Positions 38,966 through 48,580 of a stretch of 64,000 nucleotides of DNA are shown here, piece by piece; positions within the stretch are counted from its first letter, which is position 1; each line of letters begins with the position of its first letter. The notes below the pieces were generated by a model. It saw only the letters and a program-made list of their open reading frames with translations, did not search any database and was not told the DNA's origin. Source of the stretch: Microbulbifer pacificus (GTDB lineage Bacteria; Pseudomonadota; Gammaproteobacteria; Pseudomonadales; Cellvibrionaceae); assembly GCF_033723955.1 (NCBI RefSeq), contig NZ_CP137555.1:745001-809000 (forward strand). Reading direction: 5' to 3'. The position numbers and the translations under genes are program-made.

Positions 38966-39712
38966 TTATTGCGCAGCGGCTTGGTCGTCGCCGGCTTCGA
39001 CGTACTCGCTCGGAGCAGCGTTGCCACCCGCATTCGCAGCACCGGCCAGTACGGCGTCGGCTACGGCAGTGGTGTACAGCTTGATCGCGCGGATGGCGTC
39101 GTCGTTACCCGGGATAATGTAGTCAACACCTTCCGGGCTGCTGTTGGTATCCACGATACCAATAACAGGAATACCCAGCTTGTTGGCTTCCTGAATCGCG
39201 ATGCGCTCGTGGTCAACGTCGATCACGAACAGCGCATCCGGCAGACCGCCCATGTCCTTGATACCACCGATGGAGCGCTCGAGCTTCTCCATGGCACGGG
39301 TACGCATCAGAGCTTCTTTCTTGGTCAGCTTCTCGAAGGTGCCGTCCTGGGACTGGGCTTCCAGATCGCGGAAACGCTTGATGGAAGCGCGGATGGTTTT
39401 GTAGTTGGTGAGCATACCACCCAGCCAGCGGTTGCTGACGTAAGGCTGACCTGCACGCTCCGCCTGCTCCTGAATGGACTTCTGCGCAGCGCGCTTGGTA
39501 CCAACGAACAGAACCTTCTTCTTCTGCGCAGCCATACCCTTGATGATCTGCAGCGCTTCGTTGAAGGCCGGAACAGTGTGCTCCAGGTTGATGATGTGAA
39601 TCTTGTTGCGGGCACCAAAGATGTATTGACCCATCTTCGGGTTCCAGTAGCGAGTCTGGTGACCAAAGTGGACACCAGCCTGCAGCATATCGCGCATGCT
39701 GACTTGCGGCAT
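38966..39712 (-). CDS. rpsB: Small ribosomal subunit protein uS2
   Basis: 248 aa from [51 protein letters not shown] and [29 protein letters not shown] are the conserved blocks. The tail is Ala/Glu-rich. First gene of the long cluster, with a leader of about 220 bases. Confidence 0.99.
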   Translation of the reverse strand: MPQVSMRDMLQAGVHFGHQTRYWNPKMGQYIFGARNKIHIINLEHTVPAFNEALQIIKGMAAQKKKVLFVGTKRAAQKSIQEQAERAGQPYVSNRWLGGMLTNYKTIRASIKRFRDLEAQSQDGTFEKLTKKEALMRTRAMEKLERSIGGIKDMGGLPDALFVIDVDHERIAIQEANKLGIPVIGIVDTNSSPEGVDYIIPGNDDAIRAIKLYTTAVADAVLAGAANAGGNAAPSEYVEAGDDQAAAQ

Positions 39713-39937
39713 AATAAACCTCAATTTTCAGACGGAAGCGGCGGATTTAACGAAATTCCGGCCATTTCCCGGGTTGCATCCTCCATATACCCCATTCACC
39801 AATCCCCGCCAGCAGCCGAAGCCGTGACCGCGGAGACACCCAGGCGAATGTGCCGGTACATGTGCGGCGTTTGTATGGAATCAGGCACCGGGTGCCTATT
39901 CCAGATGATAGTTTTCGCTCGGGACATGCCCAAAGCG
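39713..39937 (-). promoter_or_regulatory. rpsB leader with conserved-looking hairpin
   Basis: Between the likely start of transcription and the rpsB ATG lie about 225 bases without a gene. They contain a near-perfect hairpin at 39876-39903 (TGGAAT...ATTCCA outer stem, GGCACC/GGTGCC inner stem). In E. coli and other gammaproteobacteria the rpsB leader binds S2 for feedback repression; a comparable role here is inferred. Confidence 0.45.
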
Positions 39938-39943
39938 GCGCGC

Positions 39944-39972
39944 TTTATACCACATCCCCCCGATCGCTGGAA
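39944..39972 (-). promoter_or_regulatory. Probable rpsB promoter
   Basis: TATAAA on the minus strand (39944-39949) is followed by the GC-rich discriminator GCGCGCCGC, typical of ribosomal protein promoters. A weak -35 candidate TTCCAG (39967-39972) lies 17 bases upstream. The remaining interval up to map (39973-40157) should hold the map promoter; none is clear. Confidence 0.5.
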
Positions 39973-40157
39973 GCGCAAACACCGCCAGGAACCGTCCGTC
40001 GCCCCACGGAATCCAGCCGCTTATACCATAGCAGCGGCGCTCTGATGCCGCCGGGCGGCAATTCCGCTACAATACCGCGCCGCAACCGGCGGCCGGACGC
40101 AACGGCCCCGGGCAAGACACATCGACCGAGCAACGAACGAGTTACCTGGAAAGCTTC

Positions 40158-40928
40158 ATGACCAATGCCGTAAAGACACCGGAACAGATCGCCAAAATGC
40201 GCACCGCGGGCCGCCTGGCCGCAGAAGTACTGGAGATGATCGGCGAATATGTGGTCCCCGGCGTCACCACCGAGGAGCTTGACCAACGCTGCCATGACTA
40301 TATCGTCAACGTACAGCAGGCCATCCCCGCCTGCCTCGGCTACCGCGGCTTCCCGAAATCCATCTGCACGTCGGTGAATGAAGTCATCTGCCACGGCATC
40401 CCGGCAGAATCCAAGGTGCTGAAGAAGGGCGATATCATCAATATCGATGTGACCGTGATCAAGGATGGCTGGTACGGCGACACCTCCAAGATGTACTTTG
40501 TTGGAACCCCCGCCCCCCATGCTGAACGCCTGGTCAAGGTCACCCAGGAGTGCCTGTACAAGGCCATCGAAATCGTGCGCCCCGGTACCACCCTCGGCGA
40601 TATCGGCCATGTGATCCAGCAGCACGCCGAGAGCAACTATTACTCGGTGGTAAAGGACTTCTGCGGTCACGGTATTGGCGAGGTCTTCCACGAGGACCCG
40701 CAGATCCTGCACTACGGCAAGCCCGGTACCGGACAGGTGCTGGAAGAAGGCATGACCTTCACCATCGAACCCATGATCAATGCCGGCAAGCCCGGCAGCC
40801 GCGTGCTGCGTGACGGCTGGACTGCCGTGACCGTAGACCGCCGTCTGTCCGCCCAGTGGGAGCACACCATGGTGGTCACCGGCACTGGCGTTGAGATCCT
40901 GACCGCGCGCAAGGAGGAGTCTTTCTAA
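40158..40928 (+). CDS. map: Methionine aminopeptidase type I
   Basis: Removes the N-terminal Met from nascent proteins. 256 aa. Metal ligands can be placed at Asp97 (INIDVTV), Asp108 (YGDTS), His171 (CGHGIG), Glu204 (TIEPM) and Glu235 (WEHTM). Divergent from rpsB, as in most gammaproteobacteria, and followed by glnD. Confidence 0.98.
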   Translation: MTNAVKTPEQIAKMRTAGRLAAEVLEMIGEYVVPGVTTEELDQRCHDYIVNVQQAIPACLGYRGFPKSICTSVNEVICHGIPAESKVLKKGDIINIDVTVIKDGWYGDTSKMYFVGTPAPHAERLVKVTQECLYKAIEIVRPGTTLGDIGHVIQQHAESNYYSVVKDFCGHGIGEVFHEDPQILHYGKPGTGQVLEEGMTFTIEPMINAGKPGSRVLRDGWTAVTVDRRLSAQWEHTMVVTGTGVEILTARKEESF

Positions 40929-41037
40929 GCCACCTCGCACATCGAGGCGGCACAACCGCGCGAACATGGCCTGAAGCGGCCAGGGAAGGAACAACCGGTA
41001 CAGTGAAGAGCCCTGTGCCGAACCGGAATCTATATCG

Positions 41038-43773
41038 ATGAATTCCATGCAGCTGGCCCAGATCCCGCATTTTGAAAAGCCCCTGTTTTTCTTCGACCAG
41101 TCGCGCTTCCGCCGCGACCTCGAAGAGGGCGCGCGCCCGCGCCTGGAAATCTTCCGCGACGCGGTAGGCGCCGCCAATACCCAGATGGCCAGGCGCTTTC
41201 GCGAGGGTGAGGACGTACGCACCCTGGTCTACGAGCGCGCCCTGTTCGTCGACTGCCTGCTGCACTACGCCTGGTACCAGTACCAGTGGCCGCAGAACAT
41301 CGCCCTGCTGGCGGTGGGCGGCTACGGCCGCGGCGAGCTCCATCCCAAATCCGATATCGATCTGCTGATCCTGAGCGACGACAAGCCAGACGCCGCCGCA
41401 ATCGACAATATCGAGCGTCTTGTCGCCTTCCTGTGGGACCTGAAACTGGATATCGGCCACTCTGTGCGCACCATCGAGCACTGCGTGGAAATGGCCGCAG
41501 CGGATATCACCGTCGCCACCAACCTGCTGGAATGTCGCACTGTGGTCGGCAACCCCGCCCTGTGTGAGGCGCTGACCGAGCGCATGACGCCGGATGACCT
41601 GTGGCCGGCGGACAAATTCTTCCAGGCGAAATTTGAAGAGCAGGAGGAGCGCCACCGCAAGCAGCGCGGTGCCGAATACAACCTCGAACCCAATATCAAG
41701 AACGCGCCGGGCGGCCTGCGGGATATTCAGACCATTAACTGGGTTGCCAAGCGCTATTTCCAGGTGCGCACCCTGAAGCAGCTGCAGGGCAAGGGCTTTT
41801 TCACCGAGCAGGAATTCGCGATCCTGCAGTCCGGTGAAGACTTCCTGTGGCGGGTGCGCTACGGCCTGCACCTGCTGGCGGGCCGCCCGGAAGAGCGGCT
41901 GTTGTTTGACTACCAGCGCGAGCTGGCGCGGGAGTTCGGCTACAAGGACAACGAGTCGCACCTTGCGGTCGAGCAGTTCATGCACACCTACTACCGCATC
42001 GTGATGGCACTGCGGGAGCTGAATGACGTGCTGCTGCAGTTCCTCGACGAGGTGATCCTGCAACGTGGCAAGCACCTTCCGGTAACCCCCATCAACGAGC
42101 GCTTCCAGTTGCGCGGCAACACCATCGAAGCGACGGTGACCCGCACCTTCACCGAGAACCCCTCGGCGCTGATGGAAATCTTCGTGCTGATGGCGAAAAA
42201 CCCGGAAATTCACGGGGTGCGCGCGTCCACCATCCGCCTGATCCGCGAGCATCGCCACCTGATCGACGACCAGTTCCGCGCCGACCCCACCAACGCGCGC
42301 CTGTTTATGCAGCTGCTGCGCAGCCCCCGCGGCCTGTCCACCCAGCTCACACGCATGACCCGCTACGGGATTCTCGGCCGCTACCTGCCGGAGTTCGGCC
42401 GCGTCACCGGGCAGATGCAACACGACCTGTTCCATATCTACACCGTGGACGCCCACACCCTGCAGGTGGTGCGCAACATGCGCAGCTTCCGCGGCGATGA
42501 CGCCTGGGAGAAATTCCCGCTGGCGGCGGAAATCCTGTCGCGCATGCGCAAGCCGGAGCTGCTGTATATCGCCGGCCTGTACCACGATATCGCCAAGGGC
42601 CGCGGCGGCGACCACTCCAAACTGGGAGTGGTAGACGCGGAAGCCTTCTGCCAGCGCCACGATCTCTCCGCCCGCGACACTCGCCTGGTGTGCTGGCTGG
42701 TGGAAAAACACTTGTTGATGAGTGCGGTGTCGCAGAAGCAGGACATTACCGATCCGGAAGTGGTGCACGCGTTTGCCGCCGAAGTGGGCGACCGCGAGCA
42801 CCTGGATTACCTCTATGCGCTGACCGTGGCAGACATCAACGCCACCAACCCCGACCTGTGGAACAGCTGGCGCGCCAGCCTGATGCGCCAGCTGTACCAG
42901 TACACCCAGCGCGCCCTGCGCCGCGGACTGGAAAACCCAATCGACCGCGACGAAATTTATGAGGAAACCCAGGCCCAGGCGCGCAATATGCTGCGCGCCA
43001 TGGGGATTCCCAGCAACGCGGTGGAAGACATCTGGTGTGAAATGGGTGAGGACTATTTCGTGCGCGAGAGCGCCGACAACATCACCTGGCACACCGCCGC
43101 CATCTACCAGCTGCAGAAAGACCCGCAGCGCGACGCCGACAGCGACACCTTGGTACTGACACGCAACTCCGGGCCGGGCGAGCACGACGGCGCTACCGAA
43201 GTGTTCGTCTACACCCCGGACAGGCCCAACGTCTTCGCCGCGGTGGTGACCGGTCTCGACATGCTGAACCTGAACATTCACGATGCGCGCCTGTACAGCT
43301 CAGCCGGTGGCTACACCCTGGATACCTTCTACGTGCTGGACGAATACGGGCAGCCGCTGCTGGACGAACCCCAGCGCCTGGAACAGATCCGCAACACCCT
43401 GCAGAAAGAGCTGAAGCTGGTGGAGGACTACTCCAAGGTCATCAAGCGCCGCACCCCGCGCCGCCTGAAAATGTTCCACCTGCCGAGCCAGGCCCACATT
43501 TCCACCGAGCCGGAAGATACCTACAGCACGCTGGAAATCACCAGTGCCGACCGTCCCGGCCTGCTGGCGCGTATCGCGAGGATTTTTATTACCCACGATC
43601 TGCGCCTGCACAACGCCAAGATTTCCACCCTGGGCGAACGGGTCGAGGATATTTTCCATATCACCGATGCCGACGACGAGCCACTCACGGACCCGGCACT
43701 GATCGAACTGCTGGAACAGGCCATCTGCCAGGAGCTGGACGCGCATCAGGCGACGCTGCCACCACAACCGTAA
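41038..43773 (+). CDS. glnD: Bifunctional uridylyltransferase / uridylyl-removing enzyme
   Basis: Senses glutamine and modifies PII proteins. 911 aa. The nucleotidyltransferase has GGYGRGELHPKSDIDLL (94-110) with Asp106 and Asp108 as metal ligands. A linker is followed by the HD hydrolase domain with GLYHDIAKGRGGDHS near 515. Two ACT domains close the protein (VFVYTPDRPNVFAAVVTGLDMLNLNIHDARL and LEITSADRPGLLARIARIFITHDLRLHNAKI). The ribosome binding site is weak. dapC is 46 bases downstream. Confidence 0.98.
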   Translation: MNSMQLAQIPHFEKPLFFFDQSRFRRDLEEGARPRLEIFRDAVGAANTQMARRFREGEDVRTLVYERALFVDCLLHYAWYQYQWPQNIALLAVGGYGRGELHPKSDIDLLILSDDKPDAAAIDNIERLVAFLWDLKLDIGHSVRTIEHCVEMAAADITVATNLLECRTVVGNPALCEALTERMTPDDLWPADKFFQAKFEEQEERHRKQRGAEYNLEPNIKNAPGGLRDIQTINWVAKRYFQVRTLKQLQGKGFFTEQEFAILQSGEDFLWRVRYGLHLLAGRPEERLLFDYQRELAREFGYKDNESHLAVEQFMHTYYRIVMALRELNDVLLQFLDEVILQRGKHLPVTPINERFQLRGNTIEATVTRTFTENPSALMEIFVLMAKNPEIHGVRASTIRLIREHRHLIDDQFRADPTNARLFMQLLRSPRGLSTQLTRMTRYGILGRYLPEFGRVTGQMQHDLFHIYTVDAHTLQVVRNMRSFRGDDAWEKFPLAAEILSRMRKPELLYIAGLYHDIAKGRGGDHSKLGVVDAEAFCQRHDLSARDTRLVCWLVEKHLLMSAVSQKQDITDPEVVHAFAAEVGDREHLDYLYALTVADINATNPDLWNSWRASLMRQLYQYTQRALRRGLENPIDRDEIYEETQAQARNMLRAMGIPSNAVEDIWCEMGEDYFVRESADNITWHTAAIYQLQKDPQRDADSDTLVLTRNSGPGEHDGATEVFVYTPDRPNVFAAVVTGLDMLNLNIHDARLYSSAGGYTLDTFYVLDEYGQPLLDEPQRLEQIRNTLQKELKLVEDYSKVIKRRTPRRLKMFHLPSQAHISTEPEDTYSTLEITSADRPGLLARIARIFITHDLRLHNAKISTLGERVEDIFHITDADDEPLTDPALIELLEQAICQELDAHQATLPPQP

Positions 43774-43819
43774 TTGGCGAGCCGCTAACGAACACAAGCG
43801 AATAAACAGACTCAAGATT

Positions 43820-44995
43820 ATGAATCCGAATTTGCAACAGCTGCAGCCCTACCCTTTTGCCAAGCTGGCAAAATTGAAAGCGGGCATTGAGGGCCCGGCG
43901 GAGCTCGCCCACATCGCGCTGTCCATCGGCGAGCCCAAGCACACACCGCCAGCCTTTGTGCGCGACGAACTGATCGACAACCTCGACAAGCTCGCCGCCT
44001 ATCCGCTCACCAAGGGCATAGACCCACTGCGGGAAACCATCGCCCACTGGCTGTGTAATCGCTTTCAGTTGTCAACGCTGTGTGCCGACTCCCAGGTGAT
44101 CCCGGTCAACGGCACCCGCGAAGCGCTGTTCGCCTTTGCCCAGGCCGTCGTCTCGCCGGGCTCCACGGTGCTGATGCCGAACCCGTTCTACCAGATCTAC
44201 GAGGGCGCTGCGTTTCTCGCCGGCGCCACGCCGCACTTTATCAACTGCAGTGTGGAAACCGGCTTCAAGCCGGATTTCGCTTCCGTACCGGAATCGGCCT
44301 GGGCATCCTGCGACCTGCTCTACCTGTGCACCCCCGGCAATCCCACCGGTGCGCTGCTGGATCTCGACGACCTGAAACAACTGATTGCGCTCGCGGACAA
44401 ATACGATTTCACCATCGCCTCCGATGAGTGCTATTCCGAGCTTTATTTCGACGAGGGCAACCCGCCTGCGGGCCTGCTGCAGGCCTGCGCGGAACTCGGC
44501 CGCCACGACTACCGCCGCTGCGTGGTCTTCCACAGCCTGTCCAAGCGCTCGAACCTGCCGGGGCTGCGCTCTGGTTTCGTCGCCGGCGACGGCGAGATCC
44601 TGGAAAACTTCCTGCTGTACCGCACCTACCACGGCTGTGCCATGCCGGTGCCCACCCAGTACGCGTCCATCGCCGCGTGGCAGGACGAGCAGCACGTGAA
44701 GGAAAACCGTGAACTCTACCGGCGCAAGTTTGACGCGGTACTGGAGATTCTCGACGGCTGCCTGGATGTCCAGAAACCGGAAGCGAGCTTTTACCTCTGG
44801 CCCAAAGTGGGCGACGGCGAGACCTTTGCCCGCGAACTGTTTCGCCAACAGCACATCACCGTACTGCCCGGCGCCTACCTGGCCCGCGAGACCAACGGTG
44901 TGAATCCCGGTGCCGAATATGTGCGCATGGCGCTCGTCGCCACCCTGGATGAGTGTATTGAAGCAGCGAAGCGCATCCGCAGCTTCTGTCGGTAA
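43820..44995 (+). CDS. dapC: N-succinyldiaminopimelate aminotransferase
   Basis: Class I/II PLP aminotransferase making N-succinyl-LL-diaminopimelate. 391 aa. NPNLQQLQPYPFAKLAKLKAG is typical of the DapC branch; CTPGNPTGALL, ASDECYSELYFDE and SLSKRSNLPGLRSGF place cofactor contacts and the PLP Lys near residue 241. Context with dapD and dapE supports this substrate over other aminotransferase roles. Confidence 0.94.
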   Translation: MNPNLQQLQPYPFAKLAKLKAGIEGPAELAHIALSIGEPKHTPPAFVRDELIDNLDKLAAYPLTKGIDPLRETIAHWLCNRFQLSTLCADSQVIPVNGTREALFAFAQAVVSPGSTVLMPNPFYQIYEGAAFLAGATPHFINCSVETGFKPDFASVPESAWASCDLLYLCTPGNPTGALLDLDDLKQLIALADKYDFTIASDECYSELYFDEGNPPAGLLQACAELGRHDYRRCVVFHSLSKRSNLPGLRSGFVAGDGEILENFLLYRTYHGCAMPVPTQYASIAAWQDEQHVKENRELYRRKFDAVLEILDGCLDVQKPEASFYLWPKVGDGETFARELFRQQHITVLPGAYLARETNGVNPGAEYVRMALVATLDECIEAAKRIRSFCR

Positions 44996-45029
44996 CTAAT
45001 CTGTAGAAGCCTGCCAGCAGGCGAACAAT

Positions 45030-45698
45030 ATGATGGTAAAAAACCTACTCAAACAGGAACGGGTGGACTACATCCAGAATCGGCTCGAGGAACTCTATCC
45101 GGAGACGCCGGTCCCCCTCGACCACTTCGATGCCTACTCCCTGCTAATAGCGGTTCTGCTGTCCGCGCAGTGTACCGACGAGCGGGTAAACCAGGTGACC
45201 CCGGGACTGTGGAAGCTCGCGGATAATCCCCACGACATGGCGCAGGTGCCGGTGGAGAAAATCCGCGAGGCGATCCGCCCCTGCGGCCTGTCGCCGCAAA
45301 AATCAAAGGCGATCCAGAAGCTCTCGGAAATTCTGGTGAACCAGTACCACGGCAAGGTACCGGAAAATATGGCGGCACTGGAAACATTGCCGGGCGTGGG
45401 ACACAAAACCGCGAGCGTGGTGATGTCCCAGGCCTTCGGTCACCCGGCCTTTCCGGTGGACACCCACATCCACCGCCTGGCCCAGCGTTGGGGGCTCACC
45501 TCTGGCAAAAACGTGGTGCAGACGGAAAAGGATCTGAAGCGGCTGTTCCCGGAAGACAAGTGGAACAAACTGCACCTGCAGATCATTTTTTACGGCCGTG
45601 AATTCTGTTCTGCACGCGGCTGCGATGGCACCGTGTGCGAGATCTGCACCACCTGCTACCCAGCGCGCAAGAATCCGAAAAAAGTCAAAAAGGCCTGA
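45030..45698 (+). CDS. nth: Endonuclease III
   Basis: DNA glycosylase/AP lyase for oxidised pyrimidines. 222 aa. The helix-hairpin-helix LPGVGHKTA holds Lys126, and VDTHIHR holds Asp144, the catalytic pair. The C-terminal cluster has Cys193, 198, 203, 206 and 209 (spacing C-X4-C-X4-C-X2-C-X2-C) and does not match the C-X6-C-X2-C-X5-C of E. coli Nth, so Fe-S binding is uncertain. The Lys-rich tail may bind DNA. Inserted between dapC and the ArsC-like gene. Confidence 0.92.
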   Translation: MMVKNLLKQERVDYIQNRLEELYPETPVPLDHFDAYSLLIAVLLSAQCTDERVNQVTPGLWKLADNPHDMAQVPVEKIREAIRPCGLSPQKSKAIQKLSEILVNQYHGKVPENMAALETLPGVGHKTASVVMSQAFGHPAFPVDTHIHRLAQRWGLTSGKNVVQTEKDLKRLFPEDKWNKLHLQIIFYGREFCSARGCDGTVCEICTTCYPARKNPKKVKKA

Positions 45699-45734
45699 TG
45701 CGGCCCGCTTACTGAGAACCTCACAGGAAATACG

Positions 45735-46082
45735 ATGATTACCCTTTACGGCATCAAGAACTGCGACACCGTAAAAAAGGCCCGCAAGTGGCTGGATGAA
45801 CACAAGGTGGAATACGCTTTCCACGACTTCCGCGAAGACGGTATGCACAGTGTGCCGCTGGCGGACTGGCTGAGGGAATTTGGCTGGGAGCAGGTGTTGA
45901 ACCGCCGCTCCACCAGCTGGCGCGAATTGAGCGAGGCACAGAAAAATGTGCTCGACGATGCAAGCGCCGAAGCCCTGGCCAATGAAACACCCACACTGAT
46001 CAAACGCCCGGTAATGACCAGGGGCGGAAGCACCCTGTTTGGCTTCAAAGCCGACAGCTACGCTGCGTTCACCAAATCGTAA
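45735..46082 (+). CDS. ArsC/Spx family protein (YffB-like)
   Basis: 115 aa with a thioredoxin-like ArsC fold. MITLYGIKNCDTVKKARKWLDEHKV has the single Cys10 and the conserved CDTVKKA loop of YffB; LNRRSTSWREL and LIKRPVM are also conserved. YffB is often next to dapE (family knowledge), and here it precedes dapD/dapE. Proposed as glutathione-dependent thiol reductase, but the function is not established. Confidence 0.9.
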   Translation: MITLYGIKNCDTVKKARKWLDEHKVEYAFHDFREDGMHSVPLADWLREFGWEQVLNRRSTSWRELSEAQKNVLDDASAEALANETPTLIKRPVMTRGGSTLFGFKADSYAAFTKS

Positions 46083-46135
46083 ACGCACCCGAGCGCTTTA
46101 CCGAAAAAATCCAGATTAAGGAAAAGGAAACCAAC

Positions 46136-47167
46136 ATGAGTAACTTGTTCAGCATCGGCTTCGGTGTAGGCACCTGTAATGACAAGGGCGAGTGGCTGGA
46201 AGTGTATTTCCCCCAGCCCATGCTTTACCCCTCTGAAGAAGTAGCCAAAGCGGTTACCGGTGTTCTCGACATCACCGGCGGCAACGTCGCCGTGGCGCTG
46301 GAAGAAGCGCAGCTGCAACCGCTGGCAAACCAGCTGGAAAACGCGGGCTCTGCCGAACAGGCCGCCATTCTGCGCCAGTTCGCCACCAGCCAGCGCCCGC
46401 TGGTTGCGGTGGTACTGCACAGCGACGACGCGCCGCAGTCTGTACCCGAGTCCTACCTGAAACTGCACCTGCTGTCGCACCGTCTGGTAAAACCCCACGG
46501 CACCAAGCTGGATGGTATTTTCGGTCAGCTGCCGAACGTCGCCTGGACCAACAAGGGCGCCATCGACCTCGCCGAACTGCCGGCTCGCCAGCTGGAAGCG
46601 CGCCTCCAGGGCGAACTGCTGGAAGTTTCCTGCGTGGACAAGTTCCCCAAAATGACCAACTACGTGGTGCCCAAGGGCGTGCGTATCGCGCACACCGCGC
46701 GTGTGCGTCTGGGTGCTTACCTGGGCGAAGGCACCACCATCATGCACGAGGGCTTCGTGAACTTTAACGCGGGCACCGAAGGCCCGGGCATGATCGAAGG
46801 GCGCATTTCTGCCGGCGTTTTCGTGGGTGCCGGTTCTGACCTCGGCGGCGGCTGCTCCACCATGGGCACCCTGTCCGGCGGCGGCAACATTGTGATCTCC
46901 CTCGGCGAAGGCTGCCTGCTCGGTGCCAACTCCGGCACCGGCATTCCGCTGGGCGACCGCTGCACCATTGAATCTGGCCTGTACATCACCGCCGGCACCA
47001 AGGTCGCCGTTCTGGATGACAAGGGCGCGGTGGTTGAATCGGTAAAAGCGCGCGATCTGGCGGGCAAGTCAGACCTGCTGTTCCGTCGCAACTCCGCGAC
47101 CGGCGCGGTTGAGTGCCTGACCAACAAGAGCGCCATTGAATTGAATGCCGAGTTGCACAGCAACTGA
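46136..47167 (+). CDS. dapD: Tetrahydrodipicolinate N-succinyltransferase
   Basis: Uses succinyl-CoA on tetrahydrodipicolinate in the lysine/DAP pathway. The 343-aa long form resembles the Pseudomonas enzyme. The N-terminal 170 residues are a mixed domain; the left-handed beta helix follows, with [34 protein letters not shown] and [36 protein letters not shown] upstream suits the ATG. A GC-rich hairpin (47180-47204, no T-run) lies before dapE. Confidence 0.96.
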   Translation: MSNLFSIGFGVGTCNDKGEWLEVYFPQPMLYPSEEVAKAVTGVLDITGGNVAVALEEAQLQPLANQLENAGSAEQAAILRQFATSQRPLVAVVLHSDDAPQSVPESYLKLHLLSHRLVKPHGTKLDGIFGQLPNVAWTNKGAIDLAELPARQLEARLQGELLEVSCVDKFPKMTNYVVPKGVRIAHTARVRLGAYLGEGTTIMHEGFVNFNAGTEGPGMIEGRISAGVFVGAGSDLGGGCSTMGTLSGGGNIVISLGEGCLLGANSGTGIPLGDRCTIESGLYITAGTKVAVLDDKGAVVESVKARDLAGKSDLLFRRNSATGAVECLTNKSAIELNAELHSN

Positions 47168-47249
47168 TTCAATTGCTTACCGGGCCCGCACTTGCAGGGC
47201 CCGGCAACCCTCCCAAAAAATTCCGGAACCCCCACCTGGTTATCCCCGC

Positions 47250-48380
47250 ATGACTCCGACAGTAGAACTCACCTGCGACCTGATCCGTCGTCAATCCGTT
47301 ACTCCCGAAGACGCGGGCTGCATGGAACTGATGCTCGAGCGCCTGGAAAAAATCGGCTTCAAAACCGATCACCTGCGCTTTGGCGATACCGATAACTTCT
47401 GGTCCGTACGCGGCGAAGAAGGCCCGCTGTTTGCCTTCGCCGGCCACACCGACGTGGTACCGACCGGCCCCGCAGCCAACTGGCAAAACCCGCCGTTCGA
47501 ACCCCAAATCATCGACGGTATGCTCTACGGCCGCGGCGCCGCCGACATGAAAGGCTCACTGGCCGCGATGGTTGTGGCTTGCGAAGAATTCGTCGCCGTA
47601 CACCCGGACCACAAAGGACGCATCGCATTCCTGATCACCAGCGACGAAGAAGGCCCGGCCAAACACGGCACCGTGAAAGTGGTGGAATGGCTGGAAGCGC
47701 GCAATGAAAAAATCACCTGGTGCCTGGTCGGTGAGCCCTCGAGCACTACACTCGCCGGCGACGTGATCAAGAACGGGCGCCGCGGATCGCTCGGTCTCGA
47801 GCTCACCGTATTCGGTGTTCAGGGCCACGTGGCCTACCCGCATCTGGCGGAAAACCCGGTGCACAAACTCGCTCCCGCACTCGCCGAATTGGTCGCGGAA
47901 GAATGGGACCAGGGCAACGACTTTTTCCCGGCCACCAGTTTCCAGGTTTCCAATATCAATGGCGGCACCGGTGCCACGAATGTGATACCCGGGGACGTGA
48001 ATGTCGTGTGCAACTGGCGTTTCTCCACCGAGACCACCGCCGAAGATCTGGAGCGCCGCGCGCGCGCCATTTTTGACAAGCACGGACTCAAGTACGAAGC
48101 CAATTTCAACCTTTCCGGCCAACCTTTTCTCACCGCAGAGGGGCCGCTGGTAGAGTCCGCCCAGGCCGCCATCCGCAAGGTTACCGGCCGCGAAACCGAA
48201 CTCTCCACCGCCGGCGGCACCTCCGACGGTCGTTTTATCGCACCCACCGGTGCGCAGGTTGTGGAACTCGGTCCGGTAAATGCCACCATCCACAAGGTGG
48301 ATGAGTGCGTGAAAGCCGAAGACCTGGACCTGGTGAAAGATATGTATCGGGAAATTCTCGCCGGCCTGCTGGCGAAGTAA
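47250..48380 (+). CDS. dapE: Succinyl-diaminopimelate desuccinylase
   Basis: Dinuclear zinc M20 hydrolase releasing LL-diaminopimelate and succinate. From [24 protein letters not shown] it has 376 aa, the usual size; the frame extends 35 codons upstream but those lie in the dapD-dapE spacer. Ligands appear in [31 protein letters not shown] and the final [27 protein letters not shown] is also conserved. Confidence 0.97.
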   Translation: MTPTVELTCDLIRRQSVTPEDAGCMELMLERLEKIGFKTDHLRFGDTDNFWSVRGEEGPLFAFAGHTDVVPTGPAANWQNPPFEPQIIDGMLYGRGAADMKGSLAAMVVACEEFVAVHPDHKGRIAFLITSDEEGPAKHGTVKVVEWLEARNEKITWCLVGEPSSTTLAGDVIKNGRRGSLGLELTVFGVQGHVAYPHLAENPVHKLAPALAELVAEEWDQGNDFFPATSFQVSNINGGTGATNVIPGDVNVVCNWRFSTETTAEDLERRARAIFDKHGLKYEANFNLSGQPFLTAEGPLVESAQAAIRKVTGRETELSTAGGTSDGRFIAPTGAQVVELGPVNATIHKVDECVKAEDLDLVKDMYREILAGLLAK

Positions 48381-48412
48381 ACCGCCGCTGCAATAGTTTT
48401 CAGTACGCCAAA

Positions 48413-48449
48413 GCCGTCCGACATTTGTTTTTCTGCAAAATCGGACGGC
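48413..48449. repeat. Inverted repeat after dapE
   Basis: GCCGTCCGA (48413-48421) and TCGGACGGC (48441-48449) pair perfectly around a 19-base T-rich loop. It lies 33 bases after the dapE stop. No T-run follows the second arm, so it is either a weak terminator or an operator for the lipoprotein gene. A TTGACG box sits further downstream in this 200-base spacer. Confidence 0.4.
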
Positions 48450-48580
48450 AACTCATCTCTCCCTGCTCCCACCGTCTTTACACACACTTTTAAACAGTCT
48501 CAAAACACTTCTTGACGCCTGTTAAGCATATTGACTGCTAGGTTACGCGAGATTTTTTCGCATAATAATCCGGAGAAAAT

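Noticed and set aside
39945..41222. Minus-strand reading frame opposite map and the start of glnD
   Set aside because: Covers map antisense; no ribosome binding site or domain, and map is clearly real.
40876..43281. Minus-strand reading frame of 801 codons opposite glnD
   Set aside because: Antisense shadow of a complete glnD with intact catalytic motifs. Composition (His, Val, Gln, Gly rich) is typical of such shadows.
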